DNA of 64,000 nucleotides from Antedon mediterranea (Eukaryota; Echinodermata; Crinoidea; Comatulida; Antedonidae), in assembly GCF_964355755.1 (NCBI RefSeq), contig NC_092672.1:17544501-17608500 (forward strand), written 5' to 3'. Below are positions 9,484 through 21,300 of the stretch, in pieces. The notes under the pieces are model-generated. The model saw only the letters and a program-made list of their open reading frames with translations, was not told the DNA's origin and ran no database searches. How positions within the stretch are numbered: position 1 is the stretch's first letter; the number at the start of each line of letters is the position of its first letter. The position numbers and the translations under genes are program-made.

Positions 9484-12477
9484 GTACTCATTTTTCTAAA
9501 TTAAAATTATGTGTACTTAATGCTCGATCCACGCAACGCAAAGCCTCAAGAAAAGGAGTGGAGCAAGTATCTGGAAATGGTGAGACGAGTACTAAATCCA
9601 CAGAAAAGCATAGGTCTAAAGAAAAAGCACATCTTAATTTTGGCGTTCTAAATGCACGTTCACTGCGTAACAAGTGTGATGAATTTGTGGACTTAGTTGT
9701 TAGCTATAATCTAGATGTAGTGGCGGTGTCTGAAACCTGGTTAAGACCAGACGATGATCTTGTGATTAGAGAATTAACTCCACTAGGATATCGCTTTGTG
9801 CATGTCCCTAGGGTGGACAAAACTGGGGGTGGTGTTGGAATTCTGTCTAAGACAAGCTTAGTTGTTAACTTGAAAACGGATGTACATACATATGCATCAT
9901 TTGAGGCTATACATGTGCATATTACGTCTAACTCGAAATCTCTTCGTTTAGTTAACATATATCGACCACCAACCTTGTCTGTTACAGAGTTCCTAAATGA
10001 TTTTGAAAAAATGTTGTTTGACTTTATTCTCTTTTCGTCTGAAATTGTTTTCTGCGGTGACTTTAATATCCATATGGATAATAAAAAAAATGTGGCAGCG
10101 GATAGATTTAAAACACTGCTTAGATCGTTTGGTCTCCAGCAGCATATAAATGAACCCACACACTGTAGTGGGCACTGCCTCGACCTTACTGCTCTCGGAT
10201 GTAAAGATACACCCTGGCCTGTCAGATCATTTTGCCATATTTTGCAAGTTTGATCTTAAACGGCCCACAACACACAAAACTGTAAGAAAAAGTCGCAACC
10301 TAAAACAAATTGATATTGAGAAATTCACAAATGACATTAAAGCCTGTGTGTCTAATATAACCGATGTAAGTGTAATTCTTGAAGACAGTGTAGAAAGCTA
10401 TTCTGATCTCAGAGCTGTACTTGATTTACATGCGCCAGTTCAGAACAAAACAATTAGGCAAAAGGAAGCTAAACCGTGGTATACCGATGAAATTCGATCT
10501 GAAAGGAAAGTACGTCGTCAACTTGAACGTAAATGGATGAAATCAAAGCTTCTTAAGGATAGACAGGAATACTGTGTTCAAAGATGCGTTGTAAATGGAC
10601 TGATTGAAAAGGCCAAGACGCGGTATTACTCTAGTCTGGTTAGTGACTGCACAGGTGATCAAAAGAAACTTTTCAATATAGTAAATAAACTTTTACATCA
10701 CTCCAAGTCATCGGTCCTTCCTTCGTCTGTCTCCGATGAAGCTCTTGCTGAAAGATTTTCTGTGTTTTTTGTAAATAAAATTAAATCAATTCGTGATTCA
10801 CTAGAAAATGAAAATACTGCCGAAGTTATAACTGCTTCTGATAAATGTAATATATCTTATGGTTTAACTAGGTCTATACGGTTTTCTCAGTTCGAACCTG
10901 CAAGTGATGAGGAAATTTTAAAAATTGTCAAAAATTCTCCCTCTAAATCGTGTGCACTTGACCCGGTACCAACTTCACTGATTAAGAAATGTACTTCTGC
11001 ATTTATTCCATTAATCACACATATTGTTAATAAGTCTCTTGAAAGTGGTTCTTTCCCAGAGTCTCTAAAAGTCACCCATGTTCGACCCACATTGAAAAAA
11101 AAAGGTCTAGATCCCGAGATTCTGAAAAACTACAGACCTATCTCGAATCTTAGTTTTTTAGGAAAAATAATTGAGAAGGTTGTTTCTAAACGGATTTTGT
11201 CGCATGTACAAAAACATGGCCTACTTTATCCGTATCAATCTGCCTACAAAGCGCATCACAGTACTGAAACGGCATTACTTCGTGTAAATAATGACATCCT
11301 ACGTGGGATGGATGATGGAAAGCTAACTGCTCTAGTATTATTAGATTTAAGTGCAGCATTTGATACGGTTGATCATTCTGTGTTGCTAAATAGACTCAGT
11401 ACTTATATTGGTATTGAAGGAAATGCACTTGATTGGTGTCGGTCATATTTGGAAAAACTACCTCAACACGTATGTATTGGTGATGCTATTTCAAAAGCTT
11501 CTTTTCTAAACTTTTCGGTACCACAAGGATCTGTTCTTGGGCCACAATGGTTTACTATTTATTTACACCAGATACGGGATATCATAAGTAAATATGATCT
11601 GTGCTATCATGTTTATGCTGATGATACTCAGATTTATATTTCTTTTAAACCTACTATGAAACACAGTGACATTTCTTTGGAATTGCTCCAACATTGTATC
11701 TATGAATTGCGTGTCTGGATGAAAAACAACTTTCTTAAATTAAATGATGAAAAAACAGAATTTGTTCTCTTTGGATCAAAACAGCAGTTGGAAAAACTGC
11801 CACCAAGCTTTATTCACATTGGTGAAACCCAAATTGACCCGGCTAGGCAGGTTAGAAATCTTGGGGTTGAAATGGATGTGGGTATGACTATGATTTCCCA
11901 TATCTCAAAAACTATTTCTGCGTCGTCTTTTCACTTGCGAAACATCCGAAGGATTCGCAAGTTTATAAATGAGACAGCAGCTAAACAACTTGTTCATGCT
12001 TTTGTCACTTCACGACTAGATATGGGAAACTCTTTGCTATACGGGCTACCACAAAAACAACTCCACAGGCTCCAACTGATTCAAAATACAGCGGCACGAG
12101 TTGTTAAAAAATTACCAAGATATGGACACATATCAAATACTTTGGAAATATTGCATTGGCTCCCTGTTAGGTACCGCATTGTTTTTAAAATATTACTCTT
12201 TGTTTTTAAGTCTATAAATGGCATGGCTCCTGAGTATATTTCTGACATGCTTAGGCTGTATGTTCCCGGACGTAATCTGCGTTCTAGTGACTCGCTGCTT
12301 CTACATCAGCCTAAGTCTCACCACTCATGGGGTGACAGAGCATTCTCCGTTACTGCTCCTCGTCTGTGGAATGCTCTACCGAGCTCTATAAGATTTTGCA
12401 AAACTGTTGATACTTTTAAAAAATTATTAAAAACACATTTATTCATTAAGGCATATGGAAATCATGAGGTTTCTTAA
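9429..12477 (+). pseudogene. LINE ORF2: apurinic endonuclease plus reverse transcriptase
   Basis: Endonuclease (frame 9429-10253): LNFGVLNARSLRNKCDEF, VVAVSETWL, GGGVGILS, VNIYRPPTL and FCGDFNIHMD are the successive catalytic and structural blocks. A single frameshift near 10180-10200 leads to frame 10150-12477, which holds the last endonuclease block (LSDHFAIFCKF) and the reverse transcriptase: motif A ALVLLDLSAAFDTVDH, motif B SVPQGSVLGPQW, motif C HVYADDTQIYI. The C-terminal region (LHWLPVRYRIVFK, then WGDRAFSVTAPRLWNALP) is typical of CR1/L2-group LINEs. Every catalytic residue I can check is present. The 775-codon RT frame is uninterrupted, so the copy is fairly young. Confidence 0.93.
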
Positions 12478-12624
12478 AGTTTTTTAGACTTAGAATTGTT
12501 TTGTATACCTTTTCCTGGCCAGCATTATCTTTGGGGTGCCTCTGTCTTGGTTGTTGTCTCTGAGCACCCGGTCGTCTGTGGCAAGGCAAATGTGTATCCT
12601 GCTCCTTTGTTTGGTCACCTAGGT

Positions 12625-13252
12625 AGGGGTCCGGGACCGCGACAGAACGGCAACGGATCTACAGGGTTGGGTAGGTTTGGCCAGTATGCGTACCTTTTTA
12701 TGGCCAGCGGGCGTCCCGGATATTGCGCAATATGGCCAGTGGGCGTCCAATTATTGCGCAATATGTTTTCAATGGCAGCGTCCGCGCGCTCCATGCGTGT
12801 GAAAAATACGTACAATGCGACAGAGAGGGCGTTATATTTACATTTTCCGCGCGAGATGCCGGCCGGCCACGTACTATTATTATTTATCAGAAAAAAAATA
12901 TTAAATAATGTGAAATTTCATTAAAAATGTTTTTTGATTGACATTATAATAGTTAAAACTATTAATAATTGTTATTAATTAGGCCCTAAAATACAGTAGT
13001 ATAATTTACTAAATCAGTTTAACTTAGGCTACTAGCCTGCTCTGAACAGATAGATTGGATTTATAGCGCCATCTGTGTCGCATTGTACGTATTTCACACG
13101 CACGGAGGAGCGGACGCTGCCATTGAACAAATATTGCGCAATAATTGGACGCCCGCTGGCCATATTGCGCAATTTCCGGGACGCCCGCTGGTCATAAAAA
13201 GGTACGCATACTGGCCAAACCTACCCAACCCGTATCCAACGGATGGGGACCC
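12625..13252. mobile_element. Long-inverted-repeat (foldback/MITE-like) element inside the LINE 3' UTR
   Basis: About 190 bp at 12641-12836 recur in reverse complement at 13064-13249 with few mismatches, around an AT-rich spacer of about 230 bp. Shared internal blocks include ttgggtaggtttggccagta, ccagcgggcgtcccgga, attattgcgcaata and tacgtacaatgcgac. The outer ends both begin gggtcc. No transposase. Target duplications are not clear. Confidence 0.85.
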
Positions 13253-13439
13253 TCCAAAGAAATTGCATTTTATTTTTCAGGAATTTGTATGATTTATTTC
13301 TTTTTTATTTTTAAATGCGCCTTGAGCACTCTGGAGTGGTATGTGCGCTATAAAAATCTTATTATTATTATTATTATTATCAAATAAAAACTCCTTGCAA
13401 TCTAATTTTATTTTCCACATACATGCAAATTTTTAACAA

Positions 13440-14740
13440 ATTACATGTCATCATGACCACAAATTACAACATGATATGTAATTTGACCTATACACACAGT
13501 ATACTATTCCATATGACATATCTCAAAAACTACTAGTCCGAGAGAGTTGATTTTTTCACTAATTTATTCAAAAGGTAAATATTTATATTTTACGAAAAAA
13601 TGACCGGAAGTACAACATTTGACCTTCGACCCCATTTCTCAATGTTTGCATACACAATGTGACTAAAATGGCTGTAGAGACTTTATTTTGCCATCAAATG
13701 ACCCAGACATAGGTTCCTAATAGCCAGCATAGGACCACTTTGTAATTCCCAAAATCACACCTCAAATTAGCAGTACAATTTAAATAAAATATGCAAATAA
13801 GGGGGAAAAATTACAGTTGTCCTATATCTTGAAAACCACTAATGCTAGAGAGTTGATTTTTTTCACAGCTGTATTCATAATGTACATATTTCTATTTGCT
13901 CCAATAAAACATTTTACAAAAAATTGACCAGAAGTATGACATTTGACCCTTGACCCCATTTCTCAATATTGCATATATAATGAAACTAAAATGTCTGTAG
14001 AGACTTTGTTTTGCCCTCAAATGACTCGGATACAGGTTTCTAATAGCCAACATATGACTGTTTAGTAAATCTCAAAATCACACCTGTAACACTCACCATC
14101 AAAGTATGCAAATTATTAGTACAGGTTACATGAAATATGCAAATTAGGGGGTGAAATTACAGGTTCCTATTATATCCAAAACCACTATGGCTAGAGAGTT
14201 GATTTTTTCAATAACTTGTTCAGAATGTACATATTTAATTTACTCTAATGAAACATTTTACGAAAAAATGACCGGAAATACAACAATTGACCCTCGATCC
14301 CATTTACCAATGTTTGCATACATAATGCGACTAAAGTGTCTGTAGAGACTTTGTTTTGGACTCAAATAACTCGGATACAGGTTTCCTATAGTAAGCATAG
14401 GACTGCTTTGTAATTCCCAAAATCTTCGTCATGCACCTCGAAATTATGCTAATTAGTTGTACAAATTACAGGAAATACGCAAATAAGGGGGTGAAATTAC
14501 AGTCTTCCCATATCTCGAAAACCATTAATGCTAGAGAGTTGATTTTTCCAAAGCCTTATTCAGAATGTACATATTTATATTTGCTCTAATAAAACATTTT
14601 ACAAAAAAAATTTCGAAAGTAGGACATTTGACCCTCGACCCTATTTTTCAATATTTGCATATAATGCAACTAAAATGTATGTACAGACTTTGTTTTGGCC
14701 TTAAATGACTTGGATACAGGTTTTATCTACTGAATAGCGG
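13440..14740. repeat. Tandem array of ~306-346 bp units (four copies)
   Basis: The block gctagagagttgattttt recurs at about 13542, 13848, 14194 and 14534, each followed by the same order of blocks: cattttacgaaaaaatgacc, gaccctcgacccc, ctgtagagactttgtttt, ggatacaggtttc and atgcaaataaggggg. Units are diverged, so the array is old. A single related unit lies at 45640-45990 and a reversed partial pair at 50870-51330. Confidence 0.88.
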
Positions 14741-15320
14741 GGTTGACGGTTCAAGTTTGTGAGGTCAGCACATTAAATATATTGTTAATCGCAATGGAAT
14801 GAATAATGTTTTGGTAATCTTGCCTCTCTGTTGGCCGCTTGGCGAATGCACGAAAAAAACAAAGTTTTCAAAGTTATATTTTCCATATAAAATTACGTTT
14901 TTTTTAGTAATTTATTTTATATATTATATCAACATTGTCAATATCCATAAAATACGGATTGTTAAACACCTTTAAAAATTTGATAAATACCAAAACAAAA
15001 TGAATTTGGTCTAAAGTAGGCCGAATCGTCCCACCAAAAGTGGGGCGAATCGTCCCGGATTCAAGGAGTTCTATGAAAAAATCATGGTTGAACTAGGATT
15101 TTTACAAAAGCTTGACATTACTATATTACATAAAATTAAGCTTGCATTACTTGCATTCTGAAAGAGTATTTACAATTACTTATTTGTGTTCTAGCACCAA
15201 CAATGTGCATATTAAATAATGATTGATAATTAATGTCTAATATTATAGTAACAAAACAATAGTAAGAATACATTGAGAACATTTCTATATAAATACATTT
15301 TCATATAAAAATTGTATGAA
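14741..15320. other. AT-rich stretch downstream of TRIM37, no gene seen
   Basis: No open frame with known features. It contains gaatcgtccc twice (15030-15057), matching the repeat at the window start. The nearest minus-strand AATAAA (tttatt on plus) after the TRIM37 stop is at 14911-14916, about 410 nt downstream; whether it is used is unknown. Confidence 0.4.
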
Positions 15321-15394
15321 TCAGATGATTTGGTCCTCGTTGTGGTCATCCATATCTTTGACACTGGAAGGCTCCTCATTTATATCACTTCCTC
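15321..15394 (-). CDS. TRIM37: TRIM37 exon w16 (last coding exon, stop at 15321)
   Basis: 74 nt of coding sequence after acceptor ttctacag. Encodes [20 protein letters not shown] then QII and TGA. Its 2-nt entry phase fits the previous exon, giving a 4.2 kb last intron. The acidic C-terminus agrees in character, not in sequence, with vertebrate TRIM37. Confidence 0.85.
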
Positions 15395-18300
15395 CTGTAG
15401 AATAAATTCAGTCAATTACTCACTTTGTATATCAATTTTTTGATGGACAGATCTTTAGTCCACTTTATTTATCTATAATGAAATCTATAATATTAATTAT
15501 ACTGTATTTCAATAGCTATTTATTCATACAGTAATTGCTGATTTAACCACCAATTTCATCCAGCAAATGTTGCGCTGTTCATAATCAATAACCAATCATA
15601 AAGGTTATCGACTGTGCATAACACCACCTATTAATCTAAAGAAGAAACAACTTTTGAGTGGAGGCAGAGAAGAGGTGTGTTTCATGGAATGTGTCAAATA
15701 GGTACTGTCTAAAATTTGCCTTTATTTTGTATGATCTGAAAGTTTGTTATATATATATTCAGAAGTCTAGTTGAGCAGTGCTTATAATTTATCGTATATA
15801 AAAAATTAAAGAGTGGTATTAAACCAGGCGCCAAGAGAAGTTGTGATGGGTTGATTATGAAGATATATGGCCAAGATTCAATAACCAATATTGCTGCCTG
15901 GTTCTATCCAGTAAATTTACCCCGGAGACACCCAATATGGGGGATAAAAAATGAATTTAATCATGCCACAGACAGTAGCCCAAAAATGCCTGTTGGGCCA
16001 TAACAGATTTAATCATGCGAAGAACCACACAGAAAATTAATTGTAACTATTACTTATACCGGTATATACGGTCATACTACGTTGAAACACTGGTTCTCGT
16101 CAGATCACCGAAGTTAAGCAACGTTGGGCCTGGTCGCGTTCTGGATGGGAGACCGTCTAGAAATAGCGACGGGTGCTGTATATACCGGAGATCGGACTAG
16201 CATGTGATAGGCATGGATTCAAGGTTATCTGTACCATACTAATTGCATCATTAGGCAAGATGCTTTAATCTCATTGACTTACTTGAGGATTCCAAATGAT
16301 CAGCAAGTGCTGGATGGATCACCCTCATTAAATATGGTAAAAAAAATTTACTTTTTGGGGTATACGAAAATACCATTGACAGCAACTTTATCCTTTATCC
16401 CAGCAGGCCAAATACTGTCTGTTGGGCCATAACAGATTTAATCACATGAAGAGCCACACAACAAAATCCATTTTACATTGTAACTACCCTTTAGGATATA
16501 CGAAAATAAGTAAGTTGGGCCAGACAGTATCCCAAAAATTTCCCCCTACAAGATTTAATAACCCGAAGAGTCACAAGGCAAAGTTCATTTTGTATTGTAA
16601 ATATTACCCTAGTCTATGGGATATAAGAAAATACCATTGACAGCAATGGCTCAAATTTCCAGTACCATATCGAAGACAACGTCTAATTCTTTTTTTTAAC
16701 TGTTACACATTGAGATGTAAAATTATAATAATTACCGATAGATATGGTAATTATGTGAAAACATGTGGCATTAGATCTTACTCTACGGGATACATTGTAT
16801 TAGAACTGTCACAGATTAACCCTTAAATGGCCGTCCCCTCCAAGATAAATCATTTAAGAACAGAGATGCCTAAAATGATTTAATATGTCGAATAATGACT
16901 AAATGTCTTAATTATCATCGTCTTCTTCTTCTTGCTCCAATCATCATTTCATGATTTGCTTACATAGTCTATGATATACTTTACAACTACCTGTATCATA
17001 ACCAAAATTCGACTCCTTAGACCACATAATTCATTGCATTTGCTTCATAGCATCACATTAAATATAACATTTGCCGGTTGTTCCCCTGTCAATGTTTAGT
17101 GGTAGCGATGGCCATACAAGGCCGTCGTTATACATCCCAAATTCAGTTCCCACACGAGGCAGTGAAATAGATATTGACCTACCTTGACCTAAGCCGTCCA
17201 GACTGTGTGGGAGACTTGTGATGGCTTCTGTTTCATAACCTCTTGCCATATCCTCCTATCTTGTGATGTTCTTGTTAGGGATACTTGGTTTCTTGATGTG
17301 CAGTCTGCCTTCAAACAGTCTAACCATTTCTTGGCTTGTCTCCCTCGTGGTCTATTTCCTTCTACAACCTCTTGTGGTGGTGATCCTGTTAACATTTCAA
17401 AAATTCCGGAGCCTCTTTTTGGCTATCCTGTCAATTACGGTGTTGTTCAGCCCTAGAGTTTCTCTGATTTTGGTGTTTCTGATCTTGTCTAGTCTTGTTA
17501 TGACCAAGATCTTTCTCAGACAGATCATCTCGAAAGTGAGTAATCTGCTCTCGTCATCCTTTTGCAGTGTCCATGTTTCTCATCCATACATGAGGATGGA
17601 TAGTATGAGGACCTTCTAGAGTTTTAGCTTTGTGAAACTATCTTTGGATGCCCATATTTTGTTGAGCTTTTGAATTGCGCCAAGAGCTTTCAAAATTCTG
17701 ATTTTGAAATTTTCTGTACAGCAACCCAACTCGGTAATGGTTCCTCCAAAATACACAACTTCTATGATGTGATTGATGTGATTTACTGATAACTTGCACT
17801 TCTGTTTTGCCAATGTTTATTTTGAGACCACCGTTTGAGCTCCACAGATGAACGTTGTCTACTAGCTGTTGTAGGTTTTTTTCTGCTATAAGGCTATATC
17901 ATCTGTGAAGCAGAGAATGTTTATTAATTGTCTTTTTATTCCGATTCCTCTATCTGTGTCATACATACCATGAAGCATTACTATTTCCAGAAGTATATTG
18001 AAGAGTTGAGGAGACAGTACAACAGCCCTGTCGTACACCTACTGTTGTTTGAAACCATTGTGTCAGCTCTTCGTTCACCCTCAATGCAAAATCTATTTAG
18101 CAACAGTACAGGTACTTCTCTGCAATCTGTCCTAAAGCAAACAACTGCTCCACTGTTGCCCTTGGTCCTTGGTCTAAAACTAGCCTGATATTCTGACAGA
18201 ACTTCTTCTGTTTTCAATCAATGCAAATATTTTCCCTGCATGACTCAGCAGACTGATAATTTCCACAGTCTAACTTCTAACAGTCTTTCTTTTTGAATAT

Positions 18301-21300
18301 AGGTGTAATAATTGCTCTTCCCCAGTCAGTTGGAAATGTGTCATTGTTCCAGATCAAATTGCATTTCTTTTTCCCTTGAGGCTTTCAATTCTTCTGCTTT
18401 TATGCGATCGTAGCCTGGAGCTTTTCCATCAGACATCTTTTTAATTGCACTAGTCACTTCCTCCCTCAGTATGTGCTGTTCATTTTCTGTGCTTGCTATT
18501 TGTGGTATATTATTTGCAGGGTTACTGTTCTTTTTATAGCTCACTGTAGTTTTCTTTCCATCTTTCTTTCACATCATTTAGCTCTGTCAAGACTTTACCA
18601 TGTTTACTCTTTACTGTCTTAATTTAGATGTTTGATTTTCTTGTAATTTTCTTGATTGTTGAATAAATCTCCTTGGTTGGTTTTAGCAGCTTGGTAACAT
18701 TGTCCACTTTCTTACACAGTTCTTGGACCCATTTGCATCCCTTTCCCTCCCTTTCTCTTTATCTCCCTATTCAGGAAATTATATCTGGTTCTCTTGGTGT
18801 GATCCTTTATCTTCTCAAGCCTCCCAGTTGGATGACCTCTTCACTAATCCATGGGTCTTGCTGTTGGTTTCTCCTGCTTCCAAGTATTTTATTTGATGTG
18901 TCGCTGTTTTTATGTTTTCCCATGGAGTATGAACATCTGTATCATTATCAGTCAAGGGTGAAGCAAATCATCCTCCGATTTCCATTTTATATCTGGTATG
19001 AGTTGTGGCATCATTGAGTTTGAAAACATCGTAACGCTTAAGAAACATTGTCTTTGATTTTGTTTTAAATTTCAGACGTAAGTTTGCTATGACCAACTGG
19101 TGATCTGATCCCATGTCAGCAAATAGATATTATGCGGTATTAAAACTATAGCTAGATAGCCGTGTGGCTCTTGACATGATTAACACTATTTTTGAGTGGT
19201 AACTTGGGGCTACTGTCTTGAGCCACTTACAGGATAAAGTTGCTGTCATTGCTGTTTTGTATACACATATGGGAACAATTTTTATCCGTGTGGCTTTTCA
19301 CATGATTAAATCCATTTTTTACCCCTCCTATTTGGTGTCCCCAGGGTAAATTTACAGGATATGACCCGGCAGCAATATTGAATCTTAGCCAAATATCTAC
19401 ATAATCAGCCTTTTGTGGCTTTTCACATGAATAACCTTTCTGGGCGCCAGTCTATATTTTTCACTCTCCTCTTCTTAGGAGCATGGAAGAACTTCAGCAT
19501 GATTGCGCTTGTTTCAAAAAGAGGTCTGCAACAATAAATAAGAAATAATATGATTTATTTGCAAATAGTAAGAAAGCGAAGATATTTTTACCTTTTTGAG
19601 TAGATGTCTGTTCACTTGTCATTTTATCCACCTTTTTCTTTTTAGATTTTAATGAGAAATTAGTATTATTGGCATAGGAAGACTCTACAATGTTTGATGG
19701 TGATGTAACTTGACAAACAGCAACATCTGCACAAGCATCTGAAGAAGATTTCTTCAATAACGTTGCTAAAAAGTTTCCATAACTTGATTTAGGCAAACTC
19801 ACTATAAATTAGAAAAATATTAAAATACATCAGAAACTAAAGTAGACCAATATATTATTATATATGGAAAAGAGGAGAAGATTTGTTCAATAACCTTGCT
19901 AAATAAAAGTTTCCATAACTAATTGATTTAGGCAAACTCACTATAAATTGGAAAAATATTAAAATTTATCAGAAACTAAAGTAGACAAATATATTACTAT
20001 ACCGTATATCCTCTGGTATAATCCCACGTCAGGTCTAATCCCACCCCTATTTTATGTCTGATTTCACAAACAGTTCCAGTATTGACTTTTGGTTAAAGGC
20101 TCTCTTTAACCAGTTCAGATGAGATTTTACAAGATTTGCTTACCAATGATTTTTTTTACTGAACCAAGGTTTTTTCCGGGTGTAGTCCCACCGTCAATGT
20201 TTGCCCAATTTAGTGTTCTAGGGGGGTGGGATTATACTAGAAGATATACGGTAAATGTTTTCAGTGAAATAAAAGGTGATCACTAAATCAGTTAAATGTT
20301 TACTACTTTTTTTACCTGGTTTGTTAGTGTGCCTTGAGCAGATTTGATTCATAATAGAAGATTCTCTGGAGAAGAAAACAATTTTAAAATGTACTAATGC
20401 AAAATGCATACATTGTACACACAAAAACCCAATACTTGTTTTTGTTTTCTACAAAAACATATTACATATGATACTGTAGCGAGAGGTTGCAGGTTTGAAT
20501 CCCGCCAGAGACATTTTTTCATACAACTAAAAAAAATATGGAACTTTCGCCAATGAGCTATGAGACGCGATTATGAGATCATGTTCCGAATATGAGCACT
20601 GTTTCTATAATTTACAGTATGTTTATATATAATTTACACAGTGCTACGCAACACATTGATTTACATTTTACATACCATGGTTGTATTGATTTTTTTAAAT
20701 AGCTGCAGCATTAATTTTTAAGAGAAAGACTAAGGGTATGGTTTCCATTACTGTCACTCAACCCATTTATCAAAGTATTGAGGGTAAAAATACTCTTTAC
20801 TATTCACCATTCAAGAAAATAATTGTCTAGGACCAGAAGATTGAAAAGCCATCAGCAAAAAGGTCACAAAAACATGGAGTAGCAATATGTTAAAATGTAC
20901 TATACAGATATTGCCTGTGTAGAGGTTAAAATAAGATTTGACATCCCCGCGCTTCGGGAAATATATTCCATCGAACAAAATATCATTCCCAAGGGGTTGT
21001 AAAATCTTATATTTTACCGATATAAAAGGCGATACCTGTTATATTACATAGCCAACAACAAGTAGAATATCTGCTGGGTCGGGTAGCTAGGCTAGGCCTC
21101 CTTTTTGTATTGTATGTAAACAAGCTGCCCAGACACCTTACCTTGCGAAGAATAATATACAGATAATTACTAATTAATGATTCCTTGGCAATAAAATATT
21201 CACTAGCCTAGGTCGTTTAAATAATAACAGAAGAATTTCCATCAATAAGCCTACATTAATAATAATATTATTATCAGGTAGGCCGAATAAATAACAATTC

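Larger units (their letters stand above)
8790..13385 (+). mobile_element. CR1/L2-type LINE, nearly full length, with nested insertion
   Basis: A two-ORF non-LTR retrotransposon: SGNH-esterase ORF1 (8796-9483), ORF2 with endonuclease and reverse transcriptase (about 9429-12477), then a 3' UTR ending gcgctataaaaatc followed by tta repeats (13347-13380), the typical CR1/L2 3' terminus. A 0.63 kb inverted-repeat element sits in the 3' UTR. The 5' end probably begins a little before 8790 but cannot be separated from the BEL LTR. Defects: a stop in ORF1 (8842-8844) and one frameshift in the endonuclease. Confidence 0.9.
15828..19462. mobile_element. TIR-bounded DNA element in the TRIM37 last intron, with inner repeats
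   Basis: About 150 bp at 15828-15985 recur reversed at 19300-19462: ggcgcc near the outer end, aagattcaat, attgctgcc, gtaaatttaccc and gatttaatcatg in the same order. A subterminal unit (gggccataacagatttaatc to ttgtaactattac) is repeated at about 15995, 16422 and 16540. No transposase is visible; the middle is occupied by a LINE fragment and a 5S-like sequence. Confidence 0.65.

Noticed and set aside
12496-12924. 142-codon frame after the LINE ORF2
   Set aside because: It covers the inverted-repeat element arm; a frame on the opposite strand is equally open. An artefact of the repeat.
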